A stretch of 64,000 bases of DNA from Anaerolineales bacterium (GTDB lineage: Bacteria; Chloroflexota; Anaerolineae; Anaerolineales; Villigracilaceae). Both the position numbers and the translations under genes were made by a program. Shown here piece by piece: positions 1 through 8,436 of the stretch. The notes beneath the pieces were generated by a model. The model made no database searches. It saw only the letters and a list, made by a program, of their open reading frames with translations, and was not told the origin of the DNA. Numbering within the stretch: position 1 is the first letter of the stretch; each line of letters opens with the position of its first letter. The stretch lies in NCBI GenBank assembly GCA_030834895.1, contig JAUQXA010000068.1, positions 1-64,000 of the forward strand, in the 5' to 3' direction.

Positions 1-1
1 A

Positions 2-3000
2 AACCTGAACAACTCAGGTGGGACGGGGACTGGGAAGGTGACAGTCACCTCCAGCAAGTTCAACAACAACGCAGTCGGCAGAGGCCTGGATGTTAGTTCG
101 AAGGGTGCCATTACGCTCAATAATGTGATTGCCAATGGGAATGGATCGCATGCCGCCTATCTGGATAATAGCACGGCCACTACGGCGCAACCAGTCACCC
201 TGTCCGGCACAAATACATTCACTGGCAACTTCTATGGTCTTGATATCGAGTCCAAGGGTGCCATCACCCTAAACAATGTGACTGCCAGTTCGAATCCCAA
301 CGGCTATGGCGCATACTTGAAGAATGATTACGCCACTGCGCCTCAAAATGTGACCCTGACCGGCACGAATGTATTTAACAGCAACTTTGGCGGGTTGATT
401 GTGTATTCAAAAGGCGTCATCACGCTGAATAATGTCACGGCCAACCTGAACACATCCAATAGCGGCGCCTGGCTGGACAATACGGCTGGAACAGCGGCTG
501 TATCGGTCAATTCAAGCCAGTTCAACAACAACAGCAATAATAATGGCTTAAAGGTAGTCTCAAATGGCGTCATCACCCTGAACAATGTTGCTGCCGGCAG
601 TAATGGTGGTATAGGATCGGCATTGTATAACAACTATGCTGGTTCCTCCTCGGGCATTGCTATGACAGGTACCAACACGTTCACAGGGAATACCACCTAT
701 GGGTTGGTTGCCTATAGTTTTGGCACCATTGCGCTGAACAACGTGACGGCCAGCAATAATGGACAACACGGCGCATACTTGAATAATTCAAGTGCCGCGA
801 CTGCCAAGGCGGTAACCATTGCCAACAGTACTTTTAACAGCAATGCGCAGACCGCAAACCCCGCCAACACCGATATGGGGCTTGTGGTGTACTCCAAAGG
901 CGCCATTACAATCAGCAACCTCACCGCCAATTTCAACGGCAACGCCGATGCGGATGGGAACGATGGCGGGGTATGGTTACAGAATACCGCGGGGACCGCA
1001 GGCGTCACCCTGACCGGCGCCAACTTCGTTTCAGATAACGAGCGGGGACTTTACATTTATACCAACGGCGCGGTGTTGCTCAATAATCTGGTGAACAATG
1101 GCAACTACGCTGGTGACGGCGCGTTCATCGATAACTGTGCCTGGAATGGGACGGCCTGTGCCTCCACCGCCGCAGTATCCATCCTCGGCGCGAATGAGTT
1201 CAAGCTCAATGGGCGCGGACTCTACGTTACCACAGGCGGAGCAATCACCCTGAACAACGTCACTGCCACCTTCAATAATTGGACTTGCGATACATGCGGC
1301 GGCGTCTATCTGTGGAATGCGAATTCCTCCACCAGCGCGGGAGTCACCCTGACCGGACTCAACACCTTCAAAGACAACAGTATGACCGGTTTACAGGTGT
1401 ACAGCAAGGGTGTGGTTACATTGAACAATGTGACCGCCAGTTATAACGGCTGGTATGACAGCGGCGGTGATGAGTACTATGGCAACGGCGCCTATATAGA
1501 CAATACGTATGCCACGACGCCAAAGGCGGTCAGCCTGCTTGGAAACAACACTTTCCTTGGGAATGCCACCGACGGGCTTGTGGTGTTTAGCAAGGGTGCC
1601 ATAAAAGCCAACAATCTCTTCGCCAGTTTCAATGGAAGGTATGATGATCCAGCCGGTGGCGGGGCGGATACCGATGGACCCGATACTTCACACGGTGATG
1701 GCGCTTATCTGGATAATTGCGCCCTCAATAATAATGGCACGCCGGGCGATGATTTGGATGATTTCTGCACCTCGCCTCTCACCTCCACTATCACTCTGAC
1801 CGGTGCGAACACCTTCAATGGTAATAACTGGGGAACTGGCTTGCATGCCAGCAGCCTTGGCGCAATTTCGGTCAGCAACCTGAATGCCCATAATAACGGT
1901 TCGTTTGGCGCCATGTTGGACAACAATTGGGTATACAAACTCGCGGCTGTGTACAAACTGCCGTACACAGGGGTTACAATCAGCGGGTATGGCAACGCCA
2001 GCAACAACGCCAACAACGGTATTGGAATATATAGTACCGGCATAGTCACCACGAACAATCTGACTGCTGAAAACAATGGCAACTTTGGCGTCCGTATCTA
2101 TAATGGCGCCGATGCGGCCATGCCAAAAGCGGTTACGTTGAATGGAACAAATATTTTCAACAATAATGTGAGTCACGGGTTGAGTCTTACCAGCCTCGGC
2201 GTGGTGACTGCGTACAACATCGATGCCCAATGGAACGGCGGCGATGGCGTGTTAATTGCCAACTGTGGCTGGGATGGGACGTCCTGCACAGCCTCCGTTA
2301 CTTCAACGGTCAACCTGAATGGCTCGAATACCTTCCGGGGTAATGGGCTAAATGGGCTTGAAGTACACAGCAAGGGTGCCATTACCACCAACAATATGTC
2401 CTCCAGCGACAATGCCTGGGTCGGCGCTTTCCTGGATAACCAGGAAACGGGCGCGACGGGCGCAGTCACTGTGAAAAATACCTCAACTTTCAATCCCGAA
2501 TTTGCACGCAATGGGTATGAAGGTCTCGTAATCCGTAGCAACGGCAATATTACCGTGATGGATCTGGACGCGTATGAGAATGGTGGACAGGGAGATCCGT
2601 TATCGGGGTATGGCGTTTACCTGGACAATGCCTCCGGTGGCGGAACAGGCAACGTCAGCCTTGGCACGAGCAGGGCAAATTGGTTCAACGGTCTCAACAA
2701 CAACTTCCTCTCCGGATTGGAAGTGTACAGCAACGGCTCCGTGACCCTCAGCAACGTTAGAGCCAACAACAACGGCGGCGATAACGGCGTGGATACTCCC
2801 TATGGGTATGGCGTTTATATAGCAAATGATACCGCCAGCGCGCCCAAGAATGTCGCCCTGTTGGGAACGAATAACTTTCACGGTAACGCCTCGGGCGGAC
2901 TGTATATCTTGAGTAAGGGAGCGATTGCGCTAAGCAATGTGAATGCCAATAATAATGGACATCGCGCTCAAGGAGGCGACGGAGCTCAGTTGAACAACTC

Positions 3001-5074
3001 GGGCGCGGCCACACCCCAGCCGGTTACATTGACGGGCAATAACAGCTTCTACAACAATTACAACAACGGCTTGCAGGTGGATTCAAAGGGCGCCATCACG
3101 GTCAGCAACCTCACGTCGAACGATAACGGCGACGGCGCGGAGTTGGACAATAGATACAGTGGCACAACATCACCGCAAAATGTGACCCTGAACGGTTTCG
3201 GTGAGTTTGTCAACAATTACAACAATGGTTTGGAGGTTCTTAGCTACGGCGCAATTACAACGAACAATATTAATACTGATGGAAATGGACAACCCAGTTT
3301 TGGGGACCCATTAAACCCTGACCCGTACGGTTTTGGCGCCTACCTGGATAATTCAGGTGGTACCCTGCCCAGGGCTGTAACGCTGAACGGCCAAAATAAC
3401 TTCTCCAACAACCTGGATGGCGGTCTGGAAGTCCAAAGCCTGGGCGTTATCAAAGTTAACAGTGTGGATGCCAACAGCAACAATTTCGGCATCCTGCTGA
3501 ACAACAACAAGCCCGGAGCATTGGGCGGCGTAACCATCACCGGCGGCGTCTGGACATCCGATAATGACACGTTTGGAATGGATGTAGCCTCCAAGGGCGC
3601 AATCAGCATCAATGTGAGCGACGCATGGGTTGGCAACAATGGGACGTATGGCTGGAACCTGGACAACCATTTCAGCGGCGCGGTTGGCGGCATTACCCTC
3701 GCCAGCCCGAATACGGATTGGGCTTTCGACTTTTGGAGAAACGGAACATTCGGTTTGTGGGCGCGAAGTCTGGGCGCGATTAGCGTTGCCGGACTGGATT
3801 CCAGCGAAAACGGCAGTTTTGGCGCACAGTTGGATAATGCCTTCTCCGGCTCTGTCGGAACGATCACCATCACAGTCCCCACCGCCGGGAATAATGATTT
3901 TAGTGGAAACGCGGGCGATGGTTTGCTGGTGTACAGCAATCGCGCCATTACAGTCGGCAGCTTGAATTCCAATAACAACGGCGGCGCAGGCGCGGTGTTG
4001 GACAACTCTTTAAGTGGCGCGGCTTCACCGCAAAACGTCACCGTGACCAAGAACAACGATTTCCACTGGAATGGTGACTCGGGTCTGGTCGTCCTTAGTT
4101 ATGGGGCGATTGCGCTCAACAATCTCAATGTAAGCGATAACGGTCAAAATAACTATTACGCTGTGGCGAATTCCCTGCCGATTAATCCAGATACGGGCTG
4201 GGGCGTCTATGTAGCTAACTGCTTCATTTCAGGGCCAGACTGCGTGGGTGTTCCCGCCAAGGGCGTCACATTGAGCGGCGTCAACAATATCTACCATAAT
4301 TTCCAGGACGGCTTATTTGTCAGGTCGCTTGGCGCGATTTCAGTCAGCAAGATCGAATCCAACGACAACGGCGGCGATGGAGCCTATCTCGATAATCAAT
4401 GGGATGTCAAACACTCCAACGTTACCGTGACCGGTTATGGCAACTTTCTCAACAACGGCAGCGATGGTCTGGTCGTTTACAGCAATGGCTCGGTGTCGCT
4501 CGTGAACATGACCGTTATTGGCAATAGCGGCGGCGGCGCGTACGTCGATGCTGTTGACTATAATCCTGCACCTCTCGGCGGACCTGCCAATGTCACCATC
4601 CTCGGCACCAACTACTTCGAGAATAACCGTGGCGGCGACGGTTTGAATGTCCTATCCGATGGTGTAATCACGCTGAATAACATCAACGCCAATTGGAACA
4701 GCGGACGCGGCGCCTACCTTGACAACATTTCAACGGGTTCGTGGACTCCGCTCCCGGCAGTCAGGCTCAACCTGACCGGCGTCAATACCTTCAACGGCAA
4801 CGGCGGCAACGGTCTCGAGTTCCTTGCCTACGGCAACGTGAACATGACCAAGGTCACCGCGGATCGAAACGGCGGTAACGGCGTTTTGGGCAACACCACC
4901 AACGGTAACATCATCCTGGCATGCGGCAGCATGAACGCCAATGGCGGGCGTGGATACGACCTGACTGCAGTTGGAAAGCTCACGCTCTCCGGCGTAAATG
5001 GGTACAGCAATTTCCTGCCCAACAGCGCTGTTGGTTCACCGGTTATCGTCAACCGGGCCTGCCCGCTTCCATAG
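2..5074 (+). CDS. Giant beta-helix repeat surface protein (5' end outside window)
   Basis: The frame is open from base 2, so the gene begins upstream; 1690 residues and the stop are visible. The protein is built from about 28 imperfect units of roughly 55-75 residues, each with a segment like SKGAITLNNVTA, then NNGxxGAYLDN, then VTLTGTNTFxGN. Asn/Gly-rich, regularly spaced short strands of this kind are typical of right-handed parallel beta-helices in secreted adhesins and polysaccharide-binding proteins. There is no membrane segment, LPXTG-type sorting signal or other anchor at the C-terminus, which ends in ACPLP. Secretion is inferred, because the signal peptide would lie outside the window. 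The exact ligand cannot be told. A terminator hairpin follows the stop. Confidence 0.85.
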   Translation, partial: NLNNSGGTGTGKVTVTSSKFNNNAVGRGLDVSSKGAITLNNVIANGNGSHAAYLDNSTATTAQPVTLSGTNTFTGNFYGLDIESKGAITLNNVTASSNPNGYGAYLKNDYATAPQNVTLTGTNVFNSNFGGLIVYSKGVITLNNVTANLNTSNSGAWLDNTAGTAAVSVNSSQFNNNSNNNGLKVVSNGVITLNNVAAGSNGGIGSALYNNYAGSSSGIAMTGTNTFTGNTTYGLVAYSFGTIALNNVTASNNGQHGAYLNNSSAATAKAVTIANSTFNSNAQTANPANTDMGLVVYSKGAITISNLTANFNGNADADGNDGGVWLQNTAGTAGVTLTGANFVSDNERGLYIYTNGAVLLNNLVNNGNYAGDGAFIDNCAWNGTACASTAAVSILGANEFKLNGRGLYVTTGGAITLNNVTATFNNWTCDTCGGVYLWNANSSTSAGVTLTGLNTFKDNSMTGLQVYSKGVVTLNNVTASYNGWYDSGGDEYYGNGAYIDNTYATTPKAVSLLGNNTFLGNATDGLVVFSKGAIKANNLFASFNGRYDDPAGGGADTDGPDTSHGDGAYLDNCALNNNGTPGDDLDDFCTSPLTSTITLTGANTFNGNNWGTGLHASSLGAISVSNLNAHNNGSFGAMLDNNWVYKLAAVYKLPYTGVTISGYGNASNNANNGIGIYSTGIVTTNNLTAENNGNFGVRIYNGADAAMPKAVTLNGTNIFNNNVSHGLSLTSLGVVTAYNIDAQWNGGDGVLIANCGWDGTSCTASVTSTVNLNGSNTFRGNGLNGLEVHSKGAITTNNMSSSDNAWVGAFLDNQETGATGAVTVKNTSTFNPEFARNGYEGLVIRSNGNITVMDLDAYENGGQGDPLSGYGVYLDNASGGGTGNVSLGTSRANWFNGLNNNFLSGLEVYSNGSVTLSNVRANNNGGDNGVDTPYGYGVYIANDTASAPKNVALLGTNNFHGNASGGLYILSKGAIALSNVNANNNGHRAQGGDGAQLNNSGAATPQPVTLTGNNSFYNNYNNGLQVDSKGAITVSNLTSNDNGDGAELDNRYSGTTSPQNVTLNGFGEFVNNYNNGLEVLSYGAITTNNINTDGNGQPSFGDPLNPDPYGFGAYLDNSGGTLPRAVTLNGQNNFSNNLDGGLEVQSLGVIKVNSVDANSNNFGILLNNNKPGALGGVTITGGVWTSDNDTFGMDVASKGAISINVSDAWVGNNGTYGWNLDNHFSGAVGGITLASPNTDWAFDFWRNGTFGLWARSLGAISVAGLDSSENGSFGAQLDNAFSGSVGTITITVPTAGNNDFSGNAGDGLLVYSNRAITVGSLNSNNNGGAGAVLDNSLSGAASPQNVTVTKNNDFHWNGDSGLVVLSYGAIALNNLNVSDNGQNNYYAVANSLPINPDTGWGVYVANCFISGPDCVGVPAKGVTLSGVNNIYHNFQDGLFVRSLGAISVSKIESNDNGGDGAYLDNQWDVKHSNVTVTGYGNFLNNGSDGLVVYSNGSVSLVNMTVIGNSGGGAYVDAVDYNPAPLGGPANVTILGTNYFENNRGGDGLNVLSDGVITLNNINANWNSGRGAYLDNISTGSWTPLPAVRLNLTGVNTFNGNGGNGLEFLAYGNVNMTKVTADRNGGNGVLGNTTNGNIILACGSMNANGGRGYDLTAVGKLTLSGVNGYSNFLPNSAVGSPVIVNRACPLP

Positions 5075-5119
5075 GAGATTACACATCTTGAAATAAAAAT
5101 TCCGTAATCTCAAGAAACA

Positions 5120-5157
5120 ATCAGCCCCGAGCTCATGCCCGGGGCTGATCTATTTTT
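5120..5157 (+). terminator. Rho-independent terminator of the beta-helix gene
   Basis: A 10-bp perfect stem (ATCAGCCCCG with CGGGGCTGAT, 10-nt loop) is followed by CTATTTTT, 45 bases after the stop codon. Confidence 0.85.
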
Positions 5158-5197
5158 GCAAGCAGGGTTCGTTTCAAATCTTCTCTGTTGTACGAAT

Positions 5198-5332
5198 GTC
5201 ATTGCGAGGTGGTTTGTGCCGAAGCAATCTCCTGTTTTATGGGATATTCCAATCAAAAGAAGATTGCCGCGCCGCCGCACCTGCCCTGACGGGCGGTGTC
5301 AGGAAAGTGCAAGAGCGGCGGCTCGCAATGAC
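5198..5332. repeat. Palindromic intergenic repeat, family R1 (copy a)
   Basis: The element starts GTCATTGCGAGG and ends GCTCGCAATGAC, so the ends are inverted repeats. Inside are GAAGCAATCTC and a degenerate AGATTGCC. It also carries a nested hairpin module (CACCTGCCCTGACGGGCGG) shared with the copy at 22857. It lies between the convergent beta-helix and glycosidase genes. Confidence 0.8.
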
Positions 5333-5356
5333 ATCATTTTTTGGAATGTACGGTAC

Positions 5357-7747
5357 CTACATCTCAACCACACACGGCGCCTCCTCTTTGACGATGACGC
5401 TTTCGCCATTGGGAAAGAGGACGGTGGTCTGCTCCAGTCCGCGCACAACGGTCAGTCCCTTATATTTGATGGTCACCGACCACGGGAAAAGGTTTTTGCC
5501 TTCGAGTGTCACCTTGCGTTGTGAGAGGATGGTCACACCCAGGGTCTGCATGAACAGTCCGACGGGCGCAAACCCTTGCAAGGAATTGCGTTCGCCAATG
5601 CCCGTTCCTTTTTCCGCGTGATAGCGTTGGTAAAAGGAACGGTTTTGTTTTAAGTTCTGAATGACTGCATTCATCAGATGGGCAGTCAGGCGGGTGGCTT
5701 CAGCGCGGAATCCGTACGCGAGCAGGCCTTCGCCGATCAGCTGGTTCCAGGGGAGAAGAACGCTCATCGAGACAGAATCAGCATCGGGGTCGGGAGAGGC
5801 GACGAGGGAGGGCAATCCAAACGGGCGGTCGAACCTGTCCGCCGTCATCATATTACGCCCGATCATCGCGTTCGCCTGTTGTGCATGTGGAACCTGCGCC
5901 CAAAGCGGGAGCGCCAGTGTCAGGTCCTCGCCTGTGGTATCGATCAATTTGATAACGATCTTGTCCTTTTCATCCAGTCCCGTCACGCTGACCCTGCCGA
6001 TGCGGGTGAACAATTTCTGGGTTGTGGCGACCAGTCCGCCCGTGCGCCATTGGAATTGGTGACCGAGAATGATCTCGCTCTCGCCTTTGGCTTTGTTAAA
6101 GAATTCGTTGATCTCCACCTCGGGGCGTCTCGCGGCTGGATTTTTAGTTTGGATCTCGACCAATAGGCGGATGCCAGTCTCGAATTCAACCTGTGGACGA
6201 ACGCGAAGCGTGCCGTCGCCTCTTTTCTTTGCGATGACCTTGCCTGTCGAGACTTGTTTCGTCTCGCGGTCACGATAGGAGTAAAAACTTTGGTTCGGAT
6301 TCCAGCCCGCGACAAGAGACGCTTTTAGTATCTCCGCCTGCGCGGTCACAAGCACTGTTTCTTCGTCGGGCTTGCCAAGTTTTCTTGCGATTCTTTCGAT
6401 GGACTTGGCTTCACGATAAAGCATGGCTTCCAGCGACGGGCTATGCACCAGCGAGATGTCCAATCCCTGTGACCAGGGATGCCAGACATCGAAAATGGGA
6501 TTGTCGTCGAAGCCCGTTTGCAGAATATTATCCCATTCGGGAGATCCATCGCGGTTGCGATCATGCGCAGAGGAGAACCACGACCAGAAGAATTTAATTA
6601 ACTTGGGAAAGATTTCCGCAAGGAAGGTTTCATCCTCTGCGGCTTGATAATATTTCCACGCCAGGCTGGCAAGCAGTGGAGCAGCGAGTAGCTTTCCGCG
6701 CTGACCTCCGAGACCAGGCTTGCCGTCCACTTCGCCATCTTCATCCTGCATGGCGAGGAAATTGAGGATTAGACCCTTCGTCAACTGTGGAGCGCCATGC
6801 AAAATGCTGGAGATGTAATAAGTGTCCAGTGGGGATTGTCCGCTCCATGCCGGCGGATAGTCCGCGCCATCGCCCTTGCGCGAGAACCCGTTGTCGGTGT
6901 GGCGTACTGCTACAAAGGATGGGTGAGGCAGGTGTTCGCTCTCGCCAAAGAACAGCCCCAACGCGGCACTTTGGCTGAAAGCAAGCGCGGCATCCCAATC
7001 GGGATCGCCTGTGCGAATATCGAGAGTTTGTGAAGCATTGAACAGTTCGATTCGGGCTCGTTCAGCTTCCCAGGGGCGGGCTGCGCTGTGGCGCGCCAGT
7101 TCGAAGGATGTCGCAACGGTATCCAGTGCGGCTTCGGCGAAGGCGATCTGTCTTGTCGCGCCGGGGCCAAGTTCAAGGTCGAGGAGGAGGGAGGCATGAG
7201 TCCCAGTCCCGTGCCTGGGGCCGCCTGTCATGAAAATCACAGGAGCGATTCCACTGGTTTGTCCCGCGAGGATGTTTACAAGCTGCTGCTGGGTGGGGAT
7301 GATGGATTGCCCGTCGAGCGGGGAGAGCGCGGCGCACACTTCCAATTTGACCTGGCGCACGGCTGTGCTTTTATTGGCGAGTGTGACTCGTCCCGCCACC
7401 GCGTGGGATTCCGGGACCCAGTATTCGGTTGTGACATGAAGAGCTTCGAAGGGAACAAAATCGAGGGATAGGAAGTTTGGATAGAAGCGGCGCAGCGACG
7501 GTTTGACGACAAAGGTGTTAGGGTCTGTGACGGAAACGTTGTTTTCGGTGAAACGCAGGAACATCCGCATCGCGCGCGCGCGCAGTCCAAATGTAGTGTA
7601 GAGTGAGATAAAAGCGCGCTCGGCGTCTCCTGCGCCAATCTCCACTTCCCAGATGTGGTCGTTGAGGTAGTCGGGTTTGCAAAGGCGGGCGTCCGCCGCG
7701 ATGGAAAGGTGGAGTGGATCGCCGGGGCCGAGAGACCAGTCACGCAT
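5357..7747 (-). CDS. (alpha/alpha)6-barrel glycoside hydrolase, GH63/trehalase-like
   Basis: A 796-residue protein with no signal peptide, so probably cytoplasmic. The N-terminal half looks like a beta-sandwich. The C-terminal half resembles the (alpha/alpha)6 toroid of GH63 and amylo-alpha-1,6-glucosidase-type enzymes, including a segment with DGSPEWDN followed by TGFDDNPIF, the region that normally carries catalytic acids in GH63. Substrate is not predictable; alpha-glucosides are the usual ones. The start is taken at the ATG at 7747 rather than an upstream TTG at 7783, because TACAAT sits 7 nt before this ATG. It converges on the beta-helix gene. Confidence 0.7.
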   Translation of the reverse strand: MRDWSLGPGDPLHLSIAADARLCKPDYLNDHIWEVEIGAGDAERAFISLYTTFGLRARAMRMFLRFTENNVSVTDPNTFVVKPSLRRFYPNFLSLDFVPFEALHVTTEYWVPESHAVAGRVTLANKSTAVRQVKLEVCAALSPLDGQSIIPTQQQLVNILAGQTSGIAPVIFMTGGPRHGTGTHASLLLDLELGPGATRQIAFAEAALDTVATSFELARHSAARPWEAERARIELFNASQTLDIRTGDPDWDAALAFSQSAALGLFFGESEHLPHPSFVAVRHTDNGFSRKGDGADYPPAWSGQSPLDTYYISSILHGAPQLTKGLILNFLAMQDEDGEVDGKPGLGGQRGKLLAAPLLASLAWKYYQAAEDETFLAEIFPKLIKFFWSWFSSAHDRNRDGSPEWDNILQTGFDDNPIFDVWHPWSQGLDISLVHSPSLEAMLYREAKSIERIARKLGKPDEETVLVTAQAEILKASLVAGWNPNQSFYSYRDRETKQVSTGKVIAKKRGDGTLRVRPQVEFETGIRLLVEIQTKNPAARRPEVEINEFFNKAKGESEIILGHQFQWRTGGLVATTQKLFTRIGRVSVTGLDEKDKIVIKLIDTTGEDLTLALPLWAQVPHAQQANAMIGRNMMTADRFDRPFGLPSLVASPDPDADSVSMSVLLPWNQLIGEGLLAYGFRAEATRLTAHLMNAVIQNLKQNRSFYQRYHAEKGTGIGERNSLQGFAPVGLFMQTLGVTILSQRKVTLEGKNLFPWSVTIKYKGLTVVRGLEQTTVLFPNGESVIVKEEAPCVVEM

Positions 7748-7754
7748 GGCGTCA

Positions 7755-7760
7755 ATTGTA
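7755..7760 (-). promoter_or_regulatory. -10 element of a probable leaderless promoter (glycosidase)
   Basis: On the minus strand TACAAT is followed by 7 nt and then ATG. The transcript would start at or next to the start codon. No Shine-Dalgarno sequence is present. Confidence 0.45.
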
Positions 7761-7794
7761 CGAGCGAAATGGCGGGAGGTCAAAGGTATAATTT

Positions 7795-7830
7795 AGTCGG
7801 ATAGTCGAATGGTCAGGTGGTCGAATAGTT
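7795..7830. repeat. Short direct repeats in intergenic DNA
   Basis: Units of the type GTCGGATAGTCGAATGGTC recur with small changes (GGTCGAATAGTT). They lie between divergent genes and probably are the remnant of a dispersed repeat. No function is evident. Confidence 0.35.
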
Positions 7831-7871
7831 AATTCGATGAAACGAAGAACGAACAAACGAGGAGACAAACA

Positions 7872-8321
7872 ATGGCCGGACTTTATTTCGAGGAATTTTC
7901 AGTTGGGCAGAAGATAACGACGGTGGGACGGACCATCGGCGAGTCGGATATCTTCGGCTTTGCGGGACTGACGGGTGACTTCAACCAGATCCACACGGAT
8001 GCGGCTTTTGCCAGCAAGACCCAGTTTGGTCGACGCATTGCACACGGGTTATTGGGTCTGTCCATCGCCACGGGTTTGATCATGCGGACAGGCCTGCTGG
8101 AAGGGACCGTGCTTGCCTTCCGCGAGATCGACGAGTGGAAGTTCGTAAAGCCGTTCTTCATCGGTGACACGATCTCCGCCGAGTTGGAAGTGACGGAGAC
8201 CAAAGCCATGCCGCGCATTGGTGGCGGCTCGATGACCGCATCGGTTATAGTTAAGAATCAAAACAATGAAACCTGCCAACGCGGTTCCTTGAACCTGCTG
8301 GTGTTGAGTAAGCCAAAGTAA
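7872..8321 (+). CDS. MaoC-like (R)-specific enoyl-CoA hydratase
   Basis: A 149-residue single hot-dog domain. The hydratase-2 signature is clear: FAGLTGDFNQIHTD followed by FGRRIAHGLLG, where the Asp and His of DFNQIH are the catalytic pair in PhaJ/MaoC enzymes. The family hydrates trans-2-enoyl-CoA to (R)-3-hydroxyacyl-CoA or acts on related CoA thioesters; the physiological substrate cannot be inferred. The start is supported by GAGGAG 7 nt upstream. An R1 palindrome separates it from the PBP gene downstream. Confidence 0.85.
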   Translation: MAGLYFEEFSVGQKITTVGRTIGESDIFGFAGLTGDFNQIHTDAAFASKTQFGRRIAHGLLGLSIATGLIMRTGLLEGTVLAFREIDEWKFVKPFFIGDTISAELEVTETKAMPRIGGGSMTASVIVKNQNNETCQRGSLNLLVLSKPK

Positions 8322-8332
8322 ATAGAGGAGCC

Positions 8333-8426
8333 GTCATTGCGAGGAGGGCGCGGCCGACAAAGCAATCTTATGATATTGGAGATTGCTTCGTCGCTCACCG
8401 CGAAGCGGTTCGCTCCTCGCAATGAC
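8333..8426. repeat. Palindromic intergenic repeat, family R1 (copy b)
   Basis: Starts GTCATTGCGAGGAGGGCGC and ends GCTCCTCGCAATGAC, with GCAATCT and GGAGATTGCTTCG inside. This 94-bp copy lacks the nested module of copies a and d. It ends 10 bp before the PBP start codon, so it forms the whole 5' region of that gene. Confidence 0.85.
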
Positions 8427-8436
8427 ATAGTCAAAA

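Noticed and set aside
343..4056. Several minus-strand frames opposite the beta-helix gene
   Set aside because: They mirror the repeats of the plus-strand gene and have no start signals or recognisable domains.
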